A DNA stretch of 18,685 nucleotides from Chrysochromulina tobinii (taxonomy: Eukaryota; Haptophyta; Prymnesiales; Chrysochromulinaceae), in contig JWZX01003062.1 of the NCBI GenBank assembly GCA_001275005.1, positions 1-18,685 on the forward strand, written 5' to 3'. Made by a program: the position numbers and the translations under genes. The notes below the pieces were generated by a model, which saw only the letters and a list, made by a program, of their open reading frames with translations, was not told the origin of the DNA and did no database searches. Shown in pieces: positions 1 to 8,157 of this stretch (the stretch's first letter is position 1; each line of letters opens with the position of its first letter).

Positions 1-527
1 GGGGGGGGGGCGGTCAACACAGCAACGGCCATGGGAGAGACGCCACGGGACGTGTCAGCGGCTCAGCGCAGCAGTCCCCTCCCCACTCAGCTGGCAACGA
101 GGCATGCGTGCGTGACATTGTGCTAACAAAGGGTAGGCGCGCCGCAGGTGTGCTGTTCCCAGGGCTGCACGCGCGGTCGTGGTGTGGGGAAATCTCAGTG
201 TTTGCTCGTCGGTGTGCTGGCGGTTTGAGCACGATCGGATCCACGGCGCGGTTAAAACCTAGCGCACGAAATTGTCGTTTGTCGATTAGTTATAATATTC
301 CTCGCTAACGCCGAATAAAACACGTAACACCCGATCTTTTCCAGTACATCAGTGAAAGATTGCCGTGCCCATGAGCCATGTTATCAGTTATTCCGCTCAC
401 ATCTGGAGGGTGGCGACGTCGCGACCACGCGGTGCGTCCGGCGCGCGCGGCAACGCAAAACTCTATAAACTGAAAATCAGATATGCACAAGCGCGTTCTG
501 GAGGTGCCGTGGCCCGTGCACGTGCAC
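1..527. other. Non-coding 3' flank of the giant Sfi1-like gene
   Basis: This stretch follows the stop codon of the minus-strand giant gene and should include its 3' untranslated region. I see no credible coding region: the short open frames have no recognisable composition or motif. It is visibly less GC-rich than the genes, for example the AT-rich patch near 285-320. An AATAAA lies at 314-319, but on the plus strand, so it cannot serve the minus-strand gene; no AATAAA is seen on the minus strand. The window opens with a run of ten G, which may be a low-complexity tract or a sequence edge. Confidence 0.6.
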
Positions 528-3500
528 TCACTTGATCCCTCGCTCCCTTGGGTCGTACGCCCTGGCGCTCGTGGCCTTGCCTGTGGGCTTCCACGGCAGC
601 GGTGGCGGTGCCTTGGCCGCCTCCGCCTCGAACCGCTGGGAGCGCGCCTGGTGCAGCCAGTCGACGCGCTTCATCGCAGCGGCTACGGCGTCGTCGTGCA
701 ACCGAACAGCTTTGGGCGAGGACGCGCGCTTCGGGGAGGCCGAGCGCCTGTCGCCCTCGGAGAGGAAGACATTGGCGCGCTTGGGCAGGACAGTAGCCGA
801 CGAGGAGCGTGCCAGAGCGTGCACATGCTTCCACTGTGCCTCTACTGCCTCCGAGTGGCGCATCTCGCGCTCCGCTTGCTGCTTCAACATGTGGACCGAT
901 TGCTCCTGGGCTCGCGAGCGCTCGGCCTGGAGGGCGAGCTGGCGCTCGGCATGGCGCTCGTGCTGCTGCTCGGCGGCGCGCTCGATCGTGCGCGCGTGCA
1001 GCTCTGCTTCACGGAGGCGACGAGCCGCCAGCTCGGACTCACGCAGCTTGGCGGCGGCGGTGGCGGCGGCGGCGGCAGCGGCAGCGTTCTGTGAGCTTCG
1101 GAGCATGCCCTCATCGAGATCTCGTACGAGCTCGGCAAACTCGCTCAGGTCCATCTGGCCGTCGGGCGTGTCGTCGTACCGCGCGAGCACCGCCGCCGTC
1201 CCCGGGCCCGACAGGTCAATGCCGTAGTGATGCAGCGCTTCGTGCAGCTCGGCACGATCGATGAAGCCACTGTGGTCCGCGTCGAAGCGGTCGAAGGCCT
1301 GCACCACTCGCACGGGCACGCGCGCCGGCAGCTTCTGCTGCTGCGGCGGCGCTGGCGGTGCGGGCGGGAGCACCTGCGGACGTGTAGCGGGCGTGGCCCC
1401 AGCCCTCGGCAGAGGGGGCACCCCGGCCAGGTTTGTGTAGCTCTCCCACTCCTGAGCTAAGCGCTGCGCCCTCACGTACTCCTGCTGTAACCACTGCGGC
1501 GTCCCCGATGGCGCTGGGGCAGCAGGGGCCGGTGCATCCCTCGTGGCTCGGTAGGCAGCTACGCGCGCCGCCAGCCCCTCGATGCCATCGCCCCCGCCCG
1601 GGGCGCTTGTAACGGCGCTTTGCCCGCGAGGGGTTTCGAGACTCTTCGTGACGGGCTGGGGAACCTTGCCCAAGGTCTGTTCCGCCCACCGCTCGGCCGC
1701 CTGCCGGAAGGCGGCTGGTGGCGACGGTGCACCACTCGGCAGCCGTGCCGGAGGGCCGCCGGCAGCGGCTGCGTGGAAAGCTGCCTGGGCCGCCTCTGCG
1801 GCAGTCGGGTCGTTGTTGCTGATGGCCGCGGCGGCGAGCGCCAGCTGCCGGCGCATCTCCGACACTCGATCCTCCAGAAAGGTGACGTACCACGAGACGG
1901 CCACATGCTGCCCATCCTCGAGCTCGGCGACCGACGCCACCTGCGCCGCGCATCGCTCGACGTAGGCACTCATTGAGAGCGTGGAGGCGCGCAGCGCCGA
2001 GTTCTGCTGCATGAGTGCCGCGACCCTGCTGTCACGCGCGGCCGCCTCGTCCGCGGTGACTTTCGCTTCATGCATGCGCCGCCTCTCCTCCTCATGAAGC
2101 GCGAGCTCCTCCTCATGAGTCACGTGCCGCCAGACAGCGAGCGCGGCCGCGAGAACCACGCGCCGTTTCTTGTGCGCCTGCTGCACGCTCAGCGCACCAA
2201 ACTTGTTCAGCCGCGCGCCCTCCTTCCACTGATTCCAGCCCCGGCTCAGGCGGCGACGTCGCATGTGGCCGACCGAGTTGCGTAATGATTGGAGCGCGGC
2301 CCGGCGCGATCGCACGTACTGCTGCCAAGTCCGGAGTCCTTTGGCACGCTTGGCGCCCCTCATCAGGCGAAAGCACCGATCGAGCTGCGCAAACGCCCCG
2401 CGCCGCACGTGCACGACATCTTGCCACTGACGGAGCGCGCGCGCCTGCTCCCGCATCAGCATTTGAGCGCCCATCCGCTGCGCCATCGACATCTGCGCGC
2501 CTCGGAACCACGAGAGGAAGCCCACGGACAGCTTCCGATTGCGTATGTGCGACACGCACCGCCGCAGCCGGCCCATGGCCATGGACATCGAGTTTGCCTT
2601 CTCTTGCCATGTTCGCAGCGCTCGCGCACGCTGCATCCACAGCAGCTGGCGCGCCGCTCGCGCGCAGAACGCGATCTCGTCTCGGAACTCAAGCCAACAT
2701 CGCAGCGCCGTAGCAAGCTCGCGGCTGCGGAAACCCGCCACGCCGCCCCGCAGCAGCCGCATAGCCTCCGCGCTCTCGCTCACGTACGCCTTCCAGCTGT
2801 TCCAAGCCGCTGCCCGCTTGGCATGCATCATGCGCGAGACCGAGCGCCGCAGCTCATACATCTTTGCGGCGCGCGTCTCCACGTAATCAACCCACGAGTT
2901 CCATCCGAGGACGCGACGCCGATTGATCAGCCGGCGGCTACACTTGTGGAGCATCCCCATGGCGCTCTTGCGTGCGACCGCGTACTCGGCCCATGACGTC
3001 CAGCCGAGCGCAAGACCTCGTTTGAAGAGGCGCCGTCCGGACTTGTCAAGAGCAGCGAGCATGCCCGCTCGGCTGCTCGAGAAGGTCTGCCAAGTCATCC
3101 AGCCGAGGGCGAGCCGCCGATGGAAGAGGCGCAGGCCCGCTTGGCGCAGCTGCCCGAGTGCCTGCTCGCGCGCCGCCGACGTCTCCTTCCACGTCAGCCA
3201 GCACATCGACACGCCGCGCTTGAGGAGCCGCATGGCCACCTTTCGTTTGGTGGCAGCCGTCACGGCGCGCTCCGTCGCCACCTCGACCCACGTGGCAAAG
3301 CCGCTGGACAGACTCCGGGCGATCAGTCGCATCAAGGAGCGTCGCATCTGCACTCGCTGGGACGCCAGCTGCGACGCCGCCTCGCACCACGTGTGCCATC
3401 CCCGTGCGAGCTTGAGATTCAAGAAGCGCGCGAGGCACTGGCCCAGCTGCGCGAGGGCCGCGTGGCGTTCGAGAGCAAACTCGAGCCACATGTGCCAACC

Positions 3501-5718
3501 GATGGGCAGGCCCTTGTTAAGAAGCATGTGCGCACACCGACCGAGCTGCTTGAGGGCCGCGCGGCGCCGTGTGGAGGTCTGGTGCCAGCGGAGCCAGCCC
3601 GCGTACAGGCGCCGATTGAACATGATGCCCACGCAGTGCCGCAGCTTGGCAAGAGCGGCGACGCCAGTGAGGCTATTCTCAGACCAGGCGTGCCACGCCT
3701 GGCTCAGGTCGCGGTTGCGGAGGCTCGCAACGCCACGCCCGAGCCTGGCGAGTTGGGTGGAGCGCTCCGTCGCCATCTCGACCCACGTGTGCCATCCGCG
3801 GAAGAGAGCGCCATTGTACAGGCGGGAGATGACCTGCTGTGCCGCCGTGAGGCTCGCGTTGCGCTCGAGCGTGTATTCGACCCACGTGCGCCATGCCATG
3901 GCCATCTTGTGCCCACGTGCGCCACGCCGCAGGGTCGCGACGCTCTGCTCGAGCCGACCGAGCTTCGCAGCGATCTCGGTGGTCATCTCGGCCCAGCTCC
4001 GCCACGATATTGCAATCTGCCGTCGGATGAGCTGAAGGGCCGCTCCGCGGAGCAAGGCGAGCGCGGACAGCCGGGCCGCCACGACGCTAGTGAGCTGCCG
4101 CCACGCACGCGCCTTCTGCACACCTATGAACTGCTTGATCACAATGAGCTGCACTGCGAGCGTCTGCGCGTGCTCCGCAGCGTCCTCCGCGTACTGCATC
4201 CAGGTGAGCAAGGCTCGCAGCACGGACGCGCTCGACCATCTGGCTACCCACGATCGCCACCTCTTCATCTGCCTCGTGTGATGCCGCCATGGCTCCCAGC
4301 CAGCCAGCAGCTGCTTGTGCACGAGGCGCGCCACCGCCCGCCGCAGGCCCAGCAGGGACTCGCCCTCCTCCTTCCAAGCACGCAGCGCACCGCCCACCGC
4401 CCGGTGCAGCCACGAGCCCATCACCCTCTGCACCACGCTCAGCACGGCCACGTGCGCCTCGGTCGCCGAGCGCCACGTCATCAGCGAGCGCGTCATCGCC
4501 GAGTTCAGCATGCGGTTGAGCACCGCGCGGCCGGTCGCGTCGTGCTGAGCAGCGTTGAGGATCGAACGGAAGGCTTTGGCGAGGCCCGCGTGATGCAACT
4601 GGCTCGCCGCTTTTCCGAGCCGTTCGAGCCGCTCGGCGCGCTCTTCCACATAGTCCCGCCACGTGTTCCAGCCCACACGCAGAAAGCGGCCAAATAGCGA
4701 GCACGTTGAGTGCCAAAGGCTGGCAAGCGACGCGTTGAGCTCGTAGACGTACGCACGCCACGTATTGATGGCGCTGAGCGAGTGCCGATGCAAGAGTCTG
4801 CCCACTGCTTGGTGGATGGCCGCAAGCGCCGCGGAGTGCCCCTCAGCCACCTCGCGCCACTGGCGGAGGGCCCTGGCGTGCACCTGCCGCATCATGCGCA
4901 CGATGACCACGTGCTTGGCGGCAGCGTGCCGTGCCTCCTCCGCCCACCGCTCGAGGCAAGCCACAACCTGACCCTTGCTCCAGCGACCGACGGCGATGCG
5001 AAGCTGCCAAAGCATGGTTGCACGTTCATTGGCTTGCGCGCGCCATCCCAGGAGCGCGCTCGTCTGCTCTCGCATCACTATCCGTGCGCACAGGCGAACG
5101 GCATTCGACATCTGCGCGCCTTCACGCCACGAGAGGAAGCCCATGGCCAGCTTCCGATTGCGCATGTGCGACACGCACCGCCGGAGTTGCTCCATCGTCG
5201 CCGACGCAGCGGCTGCCGTCGCTTGCCACGTGCGCAGAGCCTGCGCTTGCTTCGTCCCCAGCAGCTGGGACACGCACCGCCGGAGTTGCTCCATCGTCGC
5301 CGACGCAGCAGAGGCCGTCGCATGCCACGTGCGCAGAGCCTGCGCTTGCTTCGTCCCCAGCAGCTGGCGCGCCGCTCGCTGGCCGACCGCAATCTCATCC
5401 CCGCAGATGCGCCAACAGCGAAGCGCAGCAGCGAGTTCGCGCTTGATCAAAGCGCCCACGCCGCCCCGCAACAGCCGCATCGCCTCCGCGCTCTCGCTCA
5501 CGTACGCCTTCCAGCTGTTCCAAGCCGCCGCGCGCTCGCGAAACGTCAGGCGCGACACCATGCGCCGCAGCTGCTCCATCTTTGCGGCGCGCGTCTCCAC
5601 GTAATCAACCCACGAGTTCCATCCGAGGACGCGACGCCGATTAATCAGCCGGCGGCTACACTTGTGGAGCATCCCCATGGCGCTCTTGCGTGCGACCGCG
5701 TACTCGGCCCATGACGTC
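528..5718 (-). CDS. Giant Sfi1-like repeat protein, 3' part: repeat array, coiled coil, EF-hand pair, basic tail
   Basis: This is the downstream part of the gene that starts at 7861; the frame changes at 5718. Residue numbers here count from the first codon of this open frame, at 5759. About 37 tandem Sfi1-like repeats (to about residue 1235) have a period of 33 residues and a core like GW-x-x-W followed by a basic helix. Sfi1 repeats of this kind form a long helix that binds centrin in yeast and animals; binding here is inferred. A coiled coil (about 1235-1320) and a Pro/Ala-rich linker follow. Next comes an EF-hand pair: loop 1 DADHSGFIDRAE (near 1493-1504) is canonical, and loop 2 DDTPDGQMDLSE (near 1530-1541) has Thr at position 3 but keeps Glu at 12. 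After that are a poly-Ala/charged coiled coil (about 1560-1655) and a basic tail with SASPKR and SSPK. The stop is TGA. The open frame begins with GTG inside the preceding exon, so it is not an independent gene. Confidence 0.85.
2859..3000 (-). repeat. 142-bp internal duplication, copy A
   Basis: This segment matches 5577-5718 at a constant offset of 2718 bases with a single difference (G at 2925, A at 5643). It encodes the units around LGWNSWVDYVETRAAKM and WAEYAVARKSAMGML. Similarity at the same offset continues, less perfectly, down to about 2730. It then continues with an offset of 2619 (99 bases less) to about 2430, so the whole duplicated block is near 600 bp. Confidence 0.9.
5170..5367 (-). 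repeat. Tandem 99-bp duplication (one protein repeat unit, two copies)
   Basis: Units 5170-5268 and 5269-5367 are head-to-tail and nearly identical, differing at only a handful of bases around 5210-5225 and 5309-5324. Each encodes one 33-residue Sfi1-like unit beginning QLLGTKQAQALRTW. The equivalent position in the other copy of this block (near 2540-2650) has only one unit, so this looks like a recent single-unit expansion. Confidence 0.9.
5577..5718 (-). repeat. 142-bp internal duplication, copy B, ending at the frameshift
   Basis: This is the partner of 2859-3000. Near-perfect identity ends where copy B lacks one C: copy A reads GACGTCCAGCCG where copy B reads GACGTCAGCCG. Both continue with AGCCGAGCGCAAGAC, so the flanks are homologous and the change is a one-base loss rather than an unrelated junction. 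Confidence 0.9.
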
Positions 5719-7861
5719 AGCCGAGCGCAAGACGCTGGTTGAAGAGCTTGACGCCGCACATGCGTAAGGTCTCAATCGCTTGGGCGTGGAGCGCCGCGAA
5801 TCGGACCCAGACGTGCCACCCAACCGCGAGCCGCGAATTGAGCATCTTGGCGCTGCACTTGCTCATCACGGCCAGGGTCTTGGCACGGAGCGCCGCAAAC
5901 ACGCTCCATGTAAGCCACCCGACCGCGAGCTGCCCGTTGATGAGCCGTGCCATCGAGTGCGCGAGCATGGCCATCGACGACGCGAGCTGCCCCGCCGCAT
6001 CGCTCCACGTGTCAAAGGCGATCGCAAGCTCGCGATGGACGAGCCGTTTGAGGCCACGCCGGAGCATGACCCCGAGCTCCCATGCATCGACCCACCGTCG
6101 GAGCGCCGCGCCCGTCTGGCGGTGCACCAGTCGCGCGGCGGCCCCCCTCAGGTGCGACATCTGTCCCGCGCGCTCCATGGCCATCTCCGCCCAGGCATTC
6201 CATGCTCGCGAGCAGTGGGCGTTGCGGAAGCGGCCGACTGCGGTGTGGAGCGTGTCGAGGGCTTTGGCCTGGTGGAGGGCAAAGGCGGACCAGGCATTCC
6301 ACACAAGGAGCACGGCGCGGTCGCGGAGGGCGGACATACCCTGGCGCAGCCGCGCGAGCGCCCGCGTGCGCGCCTCGACCGACTCACACCAGCTGTGGAA
6401 TGCGCGCGCCGTCTGACCGTGGAGCATCGTGCGTGCATGCGCCTCGAGGAGCGCGAGGGCATCTCGGACTAGGGCGTGCGCATGGACGATCTGGCGCCAC
6501 GCGCGCGCAAGTCTCAGCCCAAGCATCTGGCGGAGCACATGGCGCTTGAGCACACGCTCGCGCACGACCTCGAGCCATGTGCGCAGGGCAGCCGCCTGCC
6601 CCGAGTGCACGAACGCAGCGATGGCTCGCCGGCGCAATTGATAGTTGTCCTCGTATGCAGCCGAGCGCCATGAGTTGAAGGCCGCCTGGCTCGCACGTTG
6701 CGAATCGAATAAGGCGAGCAGGAGCCGACGCGGGCCGCGCCGGGCCGGGCGGAGCGACCCATCCGCGATGCGCGCGCTCCACACACGTAGCGCAGCGCGC
6801 ATCTCGTGCGGTGCGAGTGCGCGGCGCGCGAGGAAGAGAGTGAGCTCAATGCCCATCAGGCCGTACGTGGTGGTACGCCACTCGCCGAGGGAGTGCGTGG
6901 CGCGCGCGCCGAGCACGTGCAGCAGCTGCGCGCGCAGCAGCCGCCGCCGCGCCAGCCACCGCTCCGTGTTCTCCACGAGCACCCTCCAGCTTCGCATCAG
7001 CGAGCGCGTCTGCTCGTGCTCGATCGCTGCGATGAGAAGTCCACGAAGTCGTGAGCCACCGAAGCGCTCGAGGGGCACGTATGCGCGCCAGCGCGCAAAC
7101 AGCCCGCGCACCGTGTGCCGCGACTGCGCCGCCAGGCTGAGCGCACGGTCGGCGCTCGCGAGGCTCAGGCTCAGAGACGAAGGCGCCGGGCGCACGCCAA
7201 CCTCAAAAGGGCTCCCGCTCAGATGATGCTCCCCAAGCCGGATGGCGAGCTTGTACCGGCCCGACGAGGCCGTCAGGTAGCGGATCGTGTAAGAGCCGTC
7301 CTGGTGATCTGTGATGGCCACCTCTGCGCGACCGGGGCCGCTGATTGAGACCACCCACGGAGCGTCGCCGGTGCGCACGGGCTGGCCGAGATGACTGCGC
7401 GCGACGAGCGTCAACCGGGCGGGGAAGCCGGCGACTGCGCGCGTGAGCCCCACACCGCCGACCAGCGATGAAAAGGGAGACGCCGTCACCGGCGCAGCAT
7501 CGCCGCCCTCGCCGACAATGTGGTCCGTCCGCCGCCACAAATCGCTCATGCTCTGACGCTCGGGCACGAGACGTGGCGGCAGCGGCGGCGGCAGACCCCC
7601 GGTATTGAGTTTGCTGCTGTAGGCTCTTCGAACAGATTCTTCGAAAGGATCGATGATATGCTGGCGCATCGTCGGTGGGCTGTTCGCGCGTTCATGCGGC
7701 GGGCTGCTGTCCCTGGTACGCATTGGGCTGGCGCCGCGACTTGCGTAGCCCGCGCTGTACTTTGCTGCTTTGGCGCCGTATCCAGAGTTGAAGCCTAGTT
7801 GGTAATGGTTGACTTGCGGCACAGTGTGGACGCCGGAGGCGCAGCGCATGGGCGTAGGCAT
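5717..7861 (-). CDS. Giant Sfi1-like repeat protein, 5' part: disordered head, filamin-type domain, first repeats
   Basis: This is the N-terminal part of the same gene; together with the downstream part it would encode about 2444 residues. The ATG at 7861 is the first after an in-frame TAA 12 bases upstream. Residues 1-135 are Gly/Ser/Pro-rich and contain three SP sites, one of them SPMR. Residues about 140-222 look like one filamin/ABP280 immunoglobulin-type repeat, with the DGSYTIRYL strand and the GSPFEVGV end strand typical of that family. Filamin domains bind partner proteins in actin and membrane-associated scaffolds. From about residue 250 the 33-residue W-x-x-W repeats begin (about 13 units), at first degenerate and more regular toward the end. 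The frame stops at a TGA at 5717-5719, formed by loss of one base compared with the internal paralogous copy. It could be a sequencing error, a real disruption or, less likely, a recoded site. Confidence 0.85.
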   Translation of the reverse strand: MPTPMRCASGVHTVPQVNHYQLGFNSGYGAKAAKYSAGYASRGASPMRTRDSSPPHERANSPPTMRQHIIDPFEESVRRAYSSKLNTGGLPPPLPPRLVPERQSMSDLWRRTDHIVGEGGDAAPVTASPFSSLVGGVGLTRAVAGFPARLTLVARSHLGQPVRTGDAPWVVSISGPGRAEVAITDHQDGSYTIRYLTASSGRYKLAIRLGEHHLSGSPFEVGVRPAPSSLSLSLASADRALSLAAQSRHTVRGLFARWRAYVPLERFGGSRLRGLLIAAIEHEQTRSLMRSWRVLVENTERWLARRRLLRAQLLHVLGARATHSLGEWRTTTYGLMGIELTLFLARRALAPHEMRAALRVWSARIADGSLRPARRGPRRLLLALFDSQRASQAAFNSWRSAAYEDNYQLRRRAIAAFVHSGQAAALRTWLEVVRERVLKRHVLRQMLGLRLARAWRQIVHAHALVRDALALLEAHARTMLHGQTARAFHSWCESVEARTRALARLRQGMSALRDRAVLLVWNAWSAFALHQAKALDTLHTAVGRFRNAHCSRAWNAWAEMAMERAGQMSHLRGAAARLVHRQTGAALRRWVDAWELGVMLRRGLKRLVHRELAIAFDTWSDAAGQLASSMAMLAHSMARLINGQLAVGWLTWSVFAALRAKTLAVMSKCSAKMLNSRLAVGWHVWVRFAALHAQAIETLRMCGVKLFNQRLALG

Positions 7862-8157
7862 CCAAGCCCTTTAGGCCGCGAAGGCGGGCGCAGTGCTGGC
7901 GCCGGTCGGCCGCGGCGCCTGTGTATTGAGGCGTCGTCGACAGACAGCACCGACAAGAAGAGCGAGGATTTGTCGTTTCGCAAGACAAGTTTGACTTGAT
8001 TTGCCTTGTCGTTTCGGGCCCTCGAGCGGCACTCTGGGTCGAATGCGCGTTTTCGCCTCCGACTGTTACACTCATTAGGAACGCCTGACTTCACACACAT
8101 GGCTTCTGTGTCTTGACCTCGAGCATACGAGCAACTGGTCCCCTCGCGCGCTGCCCG
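7862..8157. promoter_or_regulatory. Divergent promoter region between the giant gene and the IQ-motif gene
   Basis: These 296 bases separate two genes transcribed away from each other, so both promoters should lie here. No TATA box is evident. An 11-base direct repeat, TTGTCGTTTCG, occurs at 7970-7980 and 8006-8016. An inverted CGACAAG occurs at 7951-7957, with CAAGACAAG at 7981-7989. The spacing of these copies suggests protein-binding sites, but no known factor is assigned. The 3' end (8099-8157) is the 5' leader of the IQ gene and holds a short upstream open frame. Confidence 0.45.
8099..8116 (+). other. Five-codon upstream open reading frame (MASVS)
   Basis: An ATG at 8099 opens a frame of five codons ending in TGA at 8114-8116, 41 bases before the likely start of the IQ gene at 8158. 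Whether it is translated depends on where transcription starts, which cannot be seen. If the transcript starts further in, this is simply promoter sequence. Confidence 0.3.

Larger units (their letters stand above)
2110..7115 (-). repeat. About 50 tandem Sfi1-like repeats with 33-residue (99-bp) period
   Basis: The array spans the two parts of the giant gene. The distance from one WNSW core to the next is exactly 33 residues, and most units keep that spacing. Each unit has a hydrophobic/basic helix, a small residue then Trp, two residues, and a second Trp or similar. Yeast and human Sfi1 have about 20 units, so this array is more than twice as long. It should form an extended helix if it behaves like Sfi1. 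The unit count is estimated by dividing the length of the repeat region by the period. Confidence 0.8.

Noticed and set aside
314-319. AATAAA as polyadenylation signal for the giant gene
   Set aside because: It is on the plus strand, opposite to the gene's transcription.
483-1264. Plus-strand frames near the left end
   Set aside because: They are antisense to the EF-hand and coiled-coil end of the giant gene and have no independent motif.
2923-4697. Long plus-strand open frames (2923-4035 and 3120-4697) opposite the giant gene
   Set aside because: They lie wholly antisense to the 33-residue repeat array; high GC and repeated codons keep the opposite strand open. Their translations show only the periodic shadow of the repeats.
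5719-5759. Separate gene starting at 5759 on the minus strand
   Set aside because: The codon is GTG, the 41 bases overlap the upstream part in another frame, and the repeat pattern runs straight across the one-base deletion, so this is one gene.
2110-7115. CRISPR-like array because of regular 99-bp spacing
   Set aside because: The repeats are coding, diverged and directly adjacent with no unique spacers; they are protein repeats.
8113-8157. IQ-gene start at 8113
   Set aside because: The codon is TTG. The first in-frame ATG is at 8158.
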